A stretch of DNA of 64,000 nucleotides from Gliomastix tumulicola (Eukaryota > Ascomycota > Sordariomycetes > Hypocreales > Bionectriaceae): the NCBI GenBank assembly GCA_001599755.1, contig BCHX01000003.1:4065289-4129288 (forward strand), given 5' to 3'. Shown here one piece after another: positions 10,878 to 23,600 of the stretch; position 1 is the stretch's first letter; every line of letters begins with the position of its first letter. The notes beneath the pieces are model-generated. The model was not told the DNA's origin. It made no database searches and saw only the letters and a program-made list of their open reading frames with translations. Made by a program: the position numbers and the translations under genes.

Positions 10878-11380
10878 GGTCGTCTATAGTTTTGACTTTT
10901 GAAGCTGGCGAGTGGGGTTCTGGCGAAGATCATCTATCTCAGGAAAACATGACGAGTGTGGCTCAATAGCAGATGGGGAGCAGAGCGAATCTGATAAGCG
11001 GATGGCTGAAGAGCACCAATAATATGGCAAATCCCATGCGCAGGGAGAGAAAATCAAGGGATGGTGGTGGGGGAGCAAGTGTCTGGGTGTCTAGTGCCTA
11101 TGGGCTGAGGACATGAGGTCACAGAGTAGAGAGACTGGCAAGGGGGCAGGGCAGAGGACAATGGAGGGCTGAGGGTAGAGGGATCGGGCTGGATTTAAAT
11201 TCAAGCAAGGCCGGGGGAGGGCAGGAGGGCGGCCCTCCGCGAGGCGCTTGTTGATAAAGCATTGGAAAGCGAGGAAGCCACAAGAGACATCAAACAAGGC
11301 GGTGAGCGAGGGGAGTGGGTGTAGAAGGAAGATGATGGTGGGTGAGGTGTAAGTTCCATTCGGTCTGGTTCTGGCATGCG

Positions 11381-11407
11381 TGTGGTACGTGTGGTACATG
11401 TGGTACG
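11381..11407. repeat. three tandem 9-bp units
   Basis: Three consecutive 9-bp units (TGTGGTACG, TGTGGTACA, TGTGGTACG) lie upstream of LST7. The units differ by one base. No known function. Confidence 0.7.
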
Positions 11408-12560
11408 TGGGCGGCAGCACCGCATCGGCCAGCCGCAGCCCAGAGGGCAGAACAACGAAGGAGACGAATTGGAGGAGCGAGCGTGTGCGTCTGCGCATGC
11501 AGGAGCAAGGCCATTGCCGTGGGATTAGGGGGGGTGTGGTGGACAAAGCACCTCATGCCCTCCCCCATTCGTGGAGGGTGCCGATATGGAGGGGGGGGAC
11601 AAACGAGTCTGGTCCTCTGGAATCGACAAACCACATCCCTGCTCATCGGGTCGGACGAGGAATAGGGCGAGGCAAGCCCGAAGAGGGTTGAGGAATGCAG
11701 TGCAAAACAAGGCAGCGAGCAGCAGAGCCAGCAGAGCAGGAGGGGCTAGAGCGTCTGGAAGGGCTAGAGCATGCATGGCTTATGCAGACATGCGGGCTAC
11801 TTACAATGTAGGTCATGACGTTTCGAACGAGCAAACAACCATCCGTTGCGGTTGTTTCTGTGCGGGTGATGGGCGCCGGGCACTTCTGCTGCTGGCAAAG
11901 CCCAATGGCCCTGCCTGGGTCGTTCCGGAGCGCCTGATGTCGGAAAGGGACGAATGAGCGGTTGGCGTCGCTGGGGCGGGGATACCACACCCAGTATCCG
12001 GATGATTTGTGAGATGTGATTTGATTATTAGGCCGGCCAGCCTAGGCAGGTTGTGCGGGCTTCGGAGGAGGTCGGCGAGAGGTGGTGAATTAGTCGTAGG
12101 TCGGGTATTTTGCTTTGTGCTTTTTGCTTCTTTATACAGGAGCCGTATATACAGACAGCCCAGGCACCGGTTCCACGGCTGGAGACGAGGCTAGATGTCT
12201 TGGAATGAGGGCGTCGTGACGGAGGAGGAGGGCCGGAGCCGGATCAGAGCCGCGAGAGAGAACGAACGAGGATTATGAACGACAGGCCAGCATTAGGACG
12301 ATAGAAGGAAAAGACGAGAGGAATAACGAGAGTAGGAGGGCAGAGAAGACAGGTCGACGGAGGAAAAGCGCGAGAGCCTTGCGCACGCGAGGGGAGTCGA
12401 GAGAAGAGGGGATATGGCTGGGTATTTTAGGAAAAAGCGAAAAAGCAGAGTCAATCCAATGGGGGCAGCTTCCAGCGTCCAGCGTCAGTGTCCATTGAGG
12501 CGATCCGCAAACAGAGTTTAGGAAGGAGGGGCGGCGACAGCCCGGATTATGGAGCCCGCG

Positions 12561-12620
12561 CAGGCACTTGCAGAGGCTTGCAGAGACTTGCAGGCACTTG
12601 CAGGCATGTCCAGGCCCTGG
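12561..12620. repeat. 10-bp tandem repeat, six units
   Basis: Six tandem 10-bp units of the form CAGRSRCTTG run without gaps: the first four are close matches (two are identical CAGGCACTTG) and the last two diverge. A period of 10 keeps each unit on the same helical face, but nothing shows that this matters. Confidence 0.75.
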
Positions 12621-15600
12621 CTCGCCCCGGCAAGCCCCTACAGGCCCTTTGTTTTAGCACTCCAGCGCTGTCCTCAAGTGGGCTTCATGACCACGATTAT
12701 TCTTCTTAGTCTCGGCTGAGGCTTCACCCGCCTTCTGATTTGACAGTCCTGTTATAAAGCATCGTTTCTCATTTGTTCCTGCCCGGTTGACGAAGCCGCG
12801 GTCCCATTGCTCCATTATTCCGTGATCCCATCATCCCATCATCCTTGCCGCGCCAGGAAGGCCAGGGCAGGGCTCTGGATCTCATCAGGTACCCGTTGTG
12901 CCGTCCACCTGAAAATACTATAGGTACCTGCCACAGTATCTCCAACAGCTTAAGTTACCTTACCCCATCGGCACAGAACGGACAACGTGGAAGGCGCGAT
13001 CCTGGAAGCGCACATGCCTCCATCTGCATCGGCGCCCAGAAGGCAGGACCGTTGACCGCAACTGCCTCCGTCCTTCCTTTTCCTCACTCTCGAGACCTGT
13101 CATTGCTTTTGCCATATTCCTCAAACATTCATCTTTTTGCCTCAATTCATCACTCTCCCTCTACTCCGTTCAGCCGGCACTCACGTCAAATCATGCCGAA
13201 CTACCCTCGGGGTCCTTGGGCTTGACTGCTAATTTCCATGTCACAGCCCAACGCAATTCCAGAAAACTACCCCTGCAACATCATATTATCGACACGCCTG
13301 CAACATTGCAACTCACACGCCTTTGACGTTTCCAACCCAAGTCAAAGCTTGCCAACGTTTCCTCCCCGTCGGATCACACACATTCGACCACCGATCAGTC
13401 GGAGGCACTACTTGGCATCCCACCCCGAGACGCTAGAGTTATATGCACATCGCCTATGATGCCAATCGTCAAGACTGGACCTCTACGGAGTACCTTCATC
13501 GAGAAAAAGACCCAGTCACCACGCTCAAGGAGTGGTTACATACGTACATGCAACATGTGCGAGGTGGTACTTGTACGAGTTCCTGATATTGTCCTCGTGG
13601 TTCCACCGGCTGCCCTGCAGGTCAAGGTCTGGTTGGGCCGGGAAACGGCCTGACCTGGGACGTGGGAGCTTCGCTAAGCGATCCCATCACACACGGTCAG
13701 GCCTCTTGATGATCGTGGCCCTCCCTGCCGTCTCTGAATGACGACTCCTTCGTCTGACCGCCTGACTCGCACACCACCGACAGCATGCAGAGGTTGTGGT
13801 GTGGTCTGCTCCTCACCTCAGAATGAGACGGGAACGGCCCGATATGACATCACCAAATACCACCCTGCGTGATTGACAGGTCTGTTAATTTGCTGGCCAG
13901 AAAGGTCGGTCCGCGTTTCCAGGAGCCGGAGAACCCTTTGATTGCCCGCAGCCTGACCGGCTGCGATCCTAGGCATTATTATATCATTCTATAGTCATTG
14001 CGCAGAGGTTCTGTCCACATCGAGCAACATCCAACGACCAACAAGGAAACGATGAGACGAGGTAAAACGGCTAAATCTAGGGGCGCGATCGACTGAGCCA
14101 AATTCCGTGGTCACGACTCATTACGAGCCAATGGAAGGATGCGATCGTGATGCGGCGGATGGCGCAACAGCGGTGTACACAAGTGTGATTGATAACGAGG
14201 GCGCATCGACCCGATTGGGTCGTGGTGCCATTTTCTGCACCGCACACGCATGAAGCCATCTCATTGACTGGTGATTGTCGCCGACTTTCCGAATATACGA
14301 GTACAAAGTACTTGGGGGAACGAGCTACGTTCACATGTTTCACGCCCCCCTCATCCGTCCCCCAGGTGAGGGGAGCCAGGGTCGGCTTGTCTTCAGATTG
14401 GCGGATTATCCCGCCCTTGTTCGACATCTCCCAGAAGAGTGACCCTTTTTCCTAGCAAGGAATACAGACATCGGTCACAGAGGAGAAGGATCGGTTCCGC
14501 GTCTGATGTTCACCGACCGATGCTCGGATAAGACGAGCTGTATTATCGGACACTAGTCTCGCCTCTTCTGGTGAATAACATCTGATGACAAGAGAATGAC
14601 TTTCATGCGACACTGTCAGTGCACGATGGGTGCGTCTCGTATTATTAGGCGCCATTTATTTACCGTGTGTGGCTTCCTCCGACTCAGGAGTCACAAGGCA
14701 GGTTAGGTTCCTTTGTCAAACACATGTTTCGGCCAGCGCCCCGATGATCGGTCTTTAGAGGCTGCCGACAATCAGACGGTCATGATCTTCTTTAACCGTG
14801 AGCAGGGCCTGTGGGTGCACAGGCTTGGCTTGCATGCTGCACGCTGCATGCACTGCAGCTGTAAGCACTTGGCAAGTGCATATGCACGACGGTACAGCGG
14901 CAGTCCGGGTGATGCATGCTGTAAATGGCAGTCTGATAAATGAACTCACACACCGGTTCGTGTCTTGGACCTTTCGTTTTGGAATAGAATCACAACGTCT
15001 CATCAGACAGCCGTCAGAGCAAGCCGGCTTTATTTCGCTCTCCCCTCTCGACGGCAGGATGTGACGGGCGCAACACAGGCACCGTAAGCCAGGGAGGGGG
15101 TGCGCGAAGAGAAAACTGGAAATCCCAGAGAACCCCGAGCGAAGGCAGGAAGAAGGAAATGCGACAGGGGTGACTGTCTCTCGACCGGGCAAAGAAGCAC
15201 CGACTCCGCTAAGGGGACACACACATCCACTGGCATTCTGGCAATTGGCGGTCCCTCCCGTCAGCAGGAGAGTTGTCAGAATTTCTTGATCCGGCCAGAC
15301 GAAGTGCACGGCTAGAGGGCGACGTCTTCCGCCCGCCGAGGAGAGTGCCCCGACGGCACCCCCTCGGATGAGGCACTTGTCTATCCCCTAGTCAGTGCCG
15401 GCCCGGCTGAATCGACCTTGTAAGTCACGATCAATCTTCTAGTGCCCTTCCCCTCGCCGTGATATTTTCTTCACTCCGATCGCGAACACCCTTCACCCAT
15501 CCGTCCGCGCCCGAAGACAGAGCAAAAACCCTCATTCTTTTCCCCCGCGCGCATTCGTCCGTGTCTGAACTGTGCCTCTTGCACGCCCCTCCCCCATGGG

Positions 15601-16063
15601 GCAAAGGGACCGAAAAGTGTCGCGTACAAAAACCACCTCCCGTAATGCTCCGACCCTTAATAACGGAGTAGGAGAGAGGGACGGACGGACGTCGTGTGCG
15701 GGTGGAGAGGGCAGTTGTCGTCAGGTCAGGGGACATGGGATTCGGGGTGGACAAGGTGGACAAGGGCAACAACCCACGACGACGCCGACGCACGCGACTG
15801 ATAGACAAAACGCCGCACCCTGTCGTGAACCCGGAGAACAGGGTCGAGCCATATTGTTGCCTAACAGGACGGGCAACACTCTACTCTTTGGAAACGCACA
15901 CCACCGTTTCTGGCATCGATGATGGGGTTTGGGGGCATGGAAACGGCAAGGGGGGGAATGAAAAATGCGACGTCCAAGACTTATGCATGCAAGGAGCACA
16001 ACCCGGATTCGGCGGGTTCGAAGATTCATGACGGCCGTTGCATGCATGGCAAATGCACGCTCT

Positions 16064-16089
16064 CACGCGCGCGGCGCGCGTGCGCGCAC
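16064..16089. repeat. CG-rich alternating palindrome
   Basis: A perfect 9+1+9 inverted repeat (CACGCGCGC, G, GCGCGCGTG) occupies 16064-16082 and continues as alternating purine-pyrimidine to 16089. It is the densest CpG cluster I noticed in the gene-poor region. Confidence 0.7.
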
Positions 16090-19000
16090 TTTACGGCAGA
16101 CACTGATGCAGTAGCCCGAAATCCCGAGCTTTCCCAAGCGGCCCTCCGGAGAATGTACATGGGTTTGATCTCCAAGGGTTGAATTACACACACCGACCTG
16201 TCAACGACGGAGGAAAAAGGGTCCCTTGCATTGAAATCTCTCAGCAAGCATTGGACCGGCTCTCGACCCCTTTTAACCTCCGCTGTGTAATACATACCAA
16301 GAAACTAAACCAACAGCGTTGAGGCACGAGCTTTAGACATACCCAACGAGGCATAAACCCACGAGGCTAGGCGTACCTTGAAACGGGGGGGAGGCACACC
16401 CGCGGGGGATTCAGGAACAGCAGGAAGATCCGTGCCTACGAGCCTATGAGGTCCAACGGGTAAGGAAGGGGCGGAAATGCTTCGTCGTTTGAGCACAAAA
16501 AAAAATTGCACAATGGTGGATATATCCTCCCGCTTCTCGCTCGTCCAGCCTACCAAGGCAGGGGAGGCATATTGGCGGAGGAGCGATGGGAGTTGTCTAG
16601 CGCGGGAAGGAACAGAGAGACCCCTGCGGCCTGCCACGTGCCCGTCGCCCTGCGGGACGCGCGCCGCGCTAGGCTCTAGCTGACGAGACACGGACCGGAC
16701 GTGCTCGTCTCGAGTAAGAAGCTTGGGCGGTGGCTGGAAGGGGAAGGTTGGCCTGGCCCTGGATGGTGTGTTTGGTGAGCGTCGTGCATATGACACATGG
16801 CTCTCATGCAGGCGAATAGCATCTGTGCTCAGGGGATGGTGCGACATCGGCTTTCCTACCCTATAATGAAGGTGTCCCGTGAGGTCAAAAAACGAGGAGA
16901 CGGGTGTGAGTCTTCAAGAGAGATTCAACTCGTTGGGAAGTTATGAGTACGTGTGGATGTGGACTTCTAATCATGGCGTGTCAGTGTCATGGTCTGCTCT
17001 TTAGGCCAGGGGGGTTAGACACACCAACCTCTCACCCAAGGACACCCATGGATCCTCTACCGTGTCATTCATTCTACTAGGTCGGGTCGGGCAACTCGAG
17101 TAGTTGCAATATTGACCCTTGTGCAACAGAAATATTGAAGACGACCGCGAAAAGCAACAACAGGGCTGTCCGATGACACATTCGCTCTTTGTGGCTCGGG
17201 TGGCGTTTTACGTGAATCTGTGGACGAGCCGAGGCTGTCTAACCTTGCACCGAGGGTTGATGTCGTCGTATGCTCTAGGCATGTCAAGCACTTGCCGTCC
17301 CATGACACCGGACGGCCGGAGTACTCCTGTCCATTTTCATTCACGGGGTGCCGCTGCGCATTGGTCGAATAGGGCAAGTCTTGCGTGATGGTTGTTCATG
17401 ACCTCTGCCTCGGCGTATCGGAGTATCGTGTGTCCTGGATTTGCGCCCGTCAGGTGGTATAGGTTAGGTAGCTTAATCTCGGACACAGACGAAGAGCCTG
17501 ACCTGGAAGCTATGCCCAGATATCGAACCAATATGGACTGCCATCTCTGCCCCCTATCAAACTCTCCTGGAGTTTTAGAGGCATGGGAATGTTTCCACGC
17601 TTTTATGGTCGAGGTCCCTTGGGTGATGTGCATCCTCTTCCCATCCTCAGGCCCTAATGACAGACCAAGAGGGTGGTGGCAAACCTACCTTGCCTTTCTG
17701 GAGCAGGCTGTGTGTGGTAGGTACCCGTTGAATGATGACCGTAGTCTGTCTCCAGCACGAAGAAGCCGAAGATGACTTGGACTTCACTGTGAAGTGCTGA
17801 AATGGTCTTCAGCCGACGGCCTGCCGAGTGTCACTGGCCGCGACCTAGAAGTGCATGTGTCTTGAAGGTGTACCGCAAGAAGCGAAATACAGTATAGTAT
17901 AGCCTCTGGCTAAATCAATCATTCGGTCTGCTTGGGAGCCCCGAGCTACCGGATATGACTGAGCTCGCTTGGAGATGGTAGCAAGTGTCGCTGCGGGCTT
18001 GGGGTTTGCCTCGCATGGAGGAATGCACATAGGCCAGGCTAGCGCCGGTGCTAGATCCTGGCGAACCCCAGCTGAGATATCACGCTTGGTTCGATATAAA
18101 CCCCGTGAACCCGAGCGAGAGGCCATGGTGGGCGGCAAAGAAGGGTTGTTTTTTCTGCGAGTCCCATGAAGACCTCCAAACAAGCAAGTAACCGGGCGAA
18201 ATAAAATTCCCTAAAAGATCAAACCGACCTGAGCCTTATCTTCGGGAGATCAGGCTCCCCCGCTGATAAATCCTGAGTGCACCTCTAGTGTCTTCAACAT
18301 GATATCTTGATCGAAGCGACATACTCGAACGGTGCCCTCCTCCACATGCTAGATGCATGGGAGAGCAACTCGGCCGAGCATGCGGAAGAAATTGCCTTCT
18401 CATGGCACTTGATATCGACGTAGAAGATCAGAAGGATATTTCGGCCAGCGTTTTCACTTCTGGATTGCTGGCGCTCTTTGGTAGACCAAACAATCGGCGT
18501 TCGCAGTTAGACCTAGGAGGAGTCGATCGGGCTCCTCGCTACCCCCGTTGGAGGCATCTAAGCATCGGACTTAGGGAGGCAGCAGGTGGACGGTTGGCAA
18601 AACGTTGACGGTGATGCGATGATGGATCGCTAGAGCCCCCCATTGCCTAGGGAGGCGGGTTGTTTGTAGGACTTGGACGTCGGAGTCGAGGGTCGTGACT
18701 CAATCCGGTGGTGCGCTCCCTCGTTCGAGGAGGCAGATATTGCGCCATCTCGATAGTGGCGGGTCTGCGCTGCAAGGCGACTGAGCCACCGCCTGGTCGA
18801 AACGGGAGGTGGGATGTAGGGAGGAGAAAAGAGAGAGTCCGCAGTGGAAAGTTGCCGAATGAAGATAAGGAGTAATCAATGCTGATAAGTACATGGAAAA
18901 GTGAGGCGGAAGGCGCCACTGAACGATAGGCCGTGCACCTTCCGTTGGCGAGGGTCGGAATGATTTGAAATTTCCCCACACCCAGGTAGCCAACGGGAGG

Positions 19001-19150
19001 CACTGGAGCCTGGAAGTCCGGTCGTTTTAGCGGCAGGAGCGGCGGTAGCGGTGGAAGGTGCAGTGGATGCTCCTGCCGTGTGGTCCGCCTCAAGACTCAA
19101 GACCTAAAAATCAACAGTAACTGGCTGTCGTTTGGGAGAGAGAGAATCCC

Positions 19151-19182
19151 GTCAACGTCAACGTCAACATCAACGTCAACGT
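19151..19182. repeat. GTCAAC hexamer repeat
   Basis: Five tandem hexamers, GTCAAC with one ATCAAC variant, in noncoding sequence. A run of ACACG-type units lies about 260 bases downstream (19439-19475). Confidence 0.75.
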
Positions 19183-20602
19183 GGGAACACCATCAACCCA
19201 AGCCGAACAGGCTATCAGTAACCATGGACGGAAAACTCCTCCCTCTCGCCCCCTCCCTCCCTCGCGTTTGTCCACTTCCAGACCTCCAACTGTCCGTCGA
19301 CCGTCAGCGACCCCCGGCCAAGGGCGAGAAGCTGCAGCACAGGCGGAGACAGTGGTCACCGGCGGCCTGTAGGACTGGCTGCCGTCGACCCATTCCAACC
19401 GACTGTTGAGTGGGAAAACTGGATCCTCCTCCATTCGCACGACGACACGACACGGCCCTGACACGACACGACACACTCGATGACACCCGTCACTTGTTGT
19501 CATGGTCCGTGGTGGAACAGTCTCTTGTTTCATTGTTGCGTCCTGGAGTGACCGCCGAGCGAGTGGTGTCTGGCCGCTGTTACGCACCTGCACAACTCCC
19601 GCCTCACTCAGCCACTCGTATTCAGCCCAGCCAGCGCTTGCTCCAGCAGGGGGACCAGGGGTCGATCCGTGAATGGCTGGGGATTTTGGCATGTTCTCCA
19701 CCGCCAGGAGTGCTAGTCGCTTCAATATCCAGGTTGACCTCGCTTCCACCGATGCCGGGCAGCCACTGCCCACTGCCCACTGATCCCTTGAATGCAGCCG
19801 CCGTCAGCAGGGGCCCTTTTTACACTTATTTGGGGGGATGCTCACTGAAGCACGGCTCAAGCCACAGCGACACCATCCGGGCATCTAGTTACCTACTAGC
19901 AGCTATTGAGGCCAAGCTCCCTCGACCGTCGAGGCCTCCCCGTGCCTCGAGGCCCATGATACGGATGACCTGGAAACCAATCGATTTCCTGTCAAACACA
20001 AGCCGAGACGACCAAGCATAACGCAAATAATAGCACACACGACTGGAGGCCCATTCAGCCTCGCGAACCACGACTGCCAGGCCGCCGGTCCCCCCCATGT
20101 GCAGATATCGATGCAGCTTGGTACATCTCCCAGCCACTCACAGCTCACCACGCCCCCGAACTCCCCAATGCCATCCTGTCTCGTGGCAGTGCAGTCACCA
20201 TTGTGCATGATAGTGAGGCAACGCTACCCACCCTGGTTGCCTTGACAGGCTTACGATTCTTATTCATCACTCGCTCTAAATTGCATCCCGCAAAGACCTT
20301 TCGGGCGTGACTCTTGCCATCCCTCCCTCACCTTTTCCCTCGACTTCCTGCTAGGCTTCCACGACACGACCCACCCTCCTCGTTGCCTACTTGCAAACCA
20401 ACTCCCTACGATAAAACCATCACAGCTGTTGGGCAAGCCACACCTTTCTTCTCCCTCTTCCTGATTTTCTTTTTCTTACATCCTTTGCTTTTGCTTCCTC
20501 CCTAGCTGCTGCTTCATCCTGATTCGTATACCCCCATCTTCCTGACCGCCCTACCACCCTTACCCTCCATCCCTCGACTCATTCCGCCTCACCGACACCG
20601 TC

Positions 20603-20665
20603 CATCCATCCATCCATCCATTCTTNCCTGCAGCNCCCCAGCAATTCGACACNCCCATTNCCNCC
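20603..20665. repeat. CCAT microsatellite with undetermined bases
   Basis: A short (CCAT)n run at about 20603-20620 is followed by five undetermined bases (20626, 20635, 20653, 20660, 20663) in C-rich sequence directly before the AAA gene's start codon. The local sequence, and so the exact 5' leader, is uncertain. Confidence 0.7.
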
Positions 20666-20675
20666 CCCGCCGGTC

Positions 20676-23600
20676 ATGGAGTATCAGACCGACGATGCCG
20701 ACTTCTGCACCAGTTGGCTTCTCGGTCTCCAATCAGAACGATTTATCGCCAGGTGTCCCAGGTGGGCGGCAGAGCATCAGACCAGCGACCCGTACTTCCA
20801 GGTGAGCCATGTGCTAGGACTGGTACCTCATCCTTGTGCCGCCAGCACATCACCAGTCGCCACCAAATCGCCAGTCAAGTCGCAGCCGCCGGAATGGGCC
20901 AAGCAATTTGAGTCAACCGACCCCAACTTCCGGGTTAGTGAGTTGCTGGGCCTCCCGTTCAAGCGTAATAAAAGACGCCGGAATGGCGGGAACAAGGACA
21001 AGGCCGCCGCGACGGAGCAAGCCGCTGGCTCAGGTGACGAAGATGGAAATGAGACTGCACAGACCGACGATCTCGAGGCCTCGGATGATTATGGCATCGC
21101 CAAAATGATCGGGGAGGAGCCGTACGAGGTGGATGAGGAAGACGGTGGGGGTGAAGCCGAGAAAGAGGCAAGCGGAGAGAAGGCGTCCGACGAGGCACCC
21201 GTTCTCGCCACAGCCGATTTCCTGGCTATGTGCCAGAATCTTGAGGAGATGCTGACGGATATTGAGTAAGTTCCACAGTCCATATGCAAGCTGCGGTCAA
21301 ACTTGCTGACATGGCACTAGGCGGGCTGCTGCAGAGGATGATTCCGACACGGAGTCGGTGGATGGACTGACTCCCGAAGAGTGCGAGGACGATTCACCTG
21401 CTAGGCTGGAATGGCTTCGACAAAAGACGGTCGAGCATGCCGAGAACAAGTATCTCGACAGGCTCATGTCGCTCCCCGGTCTCGAGGGGGCAAAGGCCAT
21501 GTTCCTACATGCCAAAGCCAAGTTCCAGGCCGCCACCCGACGAGAGACCAGTCTCAAGAAGGACAACTTCGACGTCTGCTTCGTCGGAAACCAGGGAACT
21601 GGCAAGTCCTTCCTCGCTAACCTCTACGCCAAATATCTTGTGTCTCTTGGTGTGGTGAAGCCACCCTCGGGAAGCACAGGAATCCACAAAATCTCATCCT
21701 ACTACTTCCGCAAGACCAACACGGTGGACGCCATGACCAATATCGCAAACCTCTGTGGTGGATGTGTAAGTGATTACATTTCTTGCGTGACTCGGCGGCC
21801 CTGCGCCTCGAAAGGCTTATGCTGACCTGTTCAAGATTGCCGTTTTGGATGATGCGCATCTCATCGACAGGGACGACTGCAATCTCTGGAACCTGTTTAC
21901 TAGGGCTAAAGAGCTTTCTGGAAATATTGTCATCATCCTTGCTGGTGATCTCGGCGATGGGCTGCAGGACCAGCTCTCGTACCGCGCCGAGGTCGAGAAC
22001 CACTTCCCGGTCTATAAGCTGCCCAACTACTCTGACGCACAGCTCCGAACCATCTTCCACGGCATGGCTCGTAAATACTATAACAAGAAGATGAAGCTAG
22101 CCGGCGAGGTGGACGACTTTTACCTTAATATTCTTATCAAGCGACTCTTGCGAGGATCGAGCGAGGAGAAGTTCGCTAACATCTGGCCGCTGAAGAAGGC
22201 CTTTGTCGAAGCTGGCAGGAGGCAGGTCGAGCGGTTCCGCCAGGCCCGCCGAGAGGGTAGATTCCTCGAGGATTTCCTCCTCTCGAAGGAGGACTTGCTG
22301 GGCAACCCCCCAACCCTGGATCCGGAGAAGAGTGCTGCTTGGGGCGAGATGCAGCAACTTCTGGGCATGGACGATGTTAAGGAGTCCATCCTGGCCGTTG
22401 TCCACCAAGTCAGCCAGAACTACGAGCGCGAGCTGAAGGGTCTAGAGCCGCTGCAGACGTCACCGAACCGGGTCTTCCTTGGCAATCCTGGTACGGGAAA
22501 GACTACCGTTGCCAAACTCTATGCAAAGATTCTCGCCGACTTTGGCATCCTGTCGAAAGGCGATGTCATCGTCAAGAAGCCTACCGACCTCATTGATCGG
22601 TATATTGGTGGCTCCGAGAACAACACCCGAGAAGCGCTGGCCAGTGCGAAGGGTAGTGTTCTGATCATCGACGACGCTCACATGTTGGACCCTGGTAGCC
22701 GGAAAGATGGGTGCTCTAAGAACGGCGACTATCGTGGGGCTATCTTGGATACGCTTGTAGCAGAGGTTACTGGTGCTCCTGGGGAGGACCGATGCGTCAT
22801 CCTCTGCGGCTACGAGGCACATATGAAGGAGATGTACGCCAATGGCAACCCCGGCCTGGCTAGGCGATTCCCCTTGGACACGGCTTTCGTTTTCAACGAC
22901 TTTGACACCGAGACGTTGGGCAAGATCTTGGATCTGAAACTCAAGAAGGAGAAGCTTGTCGCCACGCCCAAGGCTAGGGAGGTGGCCCTTGACATGCTGA
23001 GCAGGGCTTCAGTGCGGCCGGGCTTCGGCAACGGTGGTGAAGTGGACAATCTGATTTCCAAGGCCATCACCTCCCGAACGAAACGGATCACGCAGACCCT
23101 GAAAGCCAAGTTGGCAGAGCAGAGCCAACCCACGACCGCCGAAGCAGTTTCTGAGGAGAAGCCTGAAGCTCAGACGGCTTCTGCTGTTGAGCAGCCCCCT
23201 TCCAAGGAGAATTCTGAGGCGCAGATTGCCACCTCTGATGAGCAGCCGCCTTCTGAGGATCAAACCGAAGTGAAGACGGACGCTGAGCCAACAGCAGCTG
23301 AGACGCCGGCCGCCGCCGCCGCCGCCGCCGCCGCCGAGGAGCAGCCTGAGGTTAAGAGCGAAGAGACCAAGACGGAGCCCGAGTTCGACGAGGTGCCCAT
23401 CGAGCCCGAGGACTTCGATGCAGACTGGGACCGCCACACTCGAGCTATCGCCAACACACGCGCCTTGTTCGATGGCTTCATTGGCTACGAGGAGATCATC
23501 AACAAGTTCGAGTCGTTCCAGTACATGGCGCAGGGCATGCGTCTGCGTGGTATCGACCCGCGTCCCTACATCCCCTTTACGTACGTCTTCAAGGGTCCGC

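Larger units (their letters stand above)
10878..20675. other. 9.8-kb gene-poor region
   Basis: I find no gene here. Open frames are at most about 200 codons, overlap one another on both strands, lack protein-family features and do not splice into anything convincing. Base composition is like the rest of the window, so it is not a RIP island. It holds short tandem repeats (11381, 12561, 19151), a CG-rich palindrome (16064) and, at the right end, a pyrimidine-rich leader (about 20290-20670) for the AAA gene. The left 1-2 kb are probably the LST7 leader and promoter. Possible contents not excluded: a noncoding RNA or a fast-evolving small gene. Confidence 0.4.

Noticed and set aside
12541..12620. 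CRISPR-like array
   Set aside because: The units are 10 bp and directly adjacent without spacers, in a fungal genome, so it is a simple tandem repeat.
17679..17687. GGTGGCAAA, the yeast proteasome-associated element
   Set aside because: It lies in the gene-poor region, many kilobases from RPT3 and RPN3, so it is not linked to either gene.
18085..18100. tRNA B-box-like sequence GGTTCGATAT
   Set aside because: The 3' part of the box does not match and no cloverleaf can be folded around it. No tRNA or 5S rRNA gene was found in the window.
19111..20021. Open frames of about 200 codons on both strands
   Set aside because: They overlap each other, contain simple-repeat translations and show no conserved motif.
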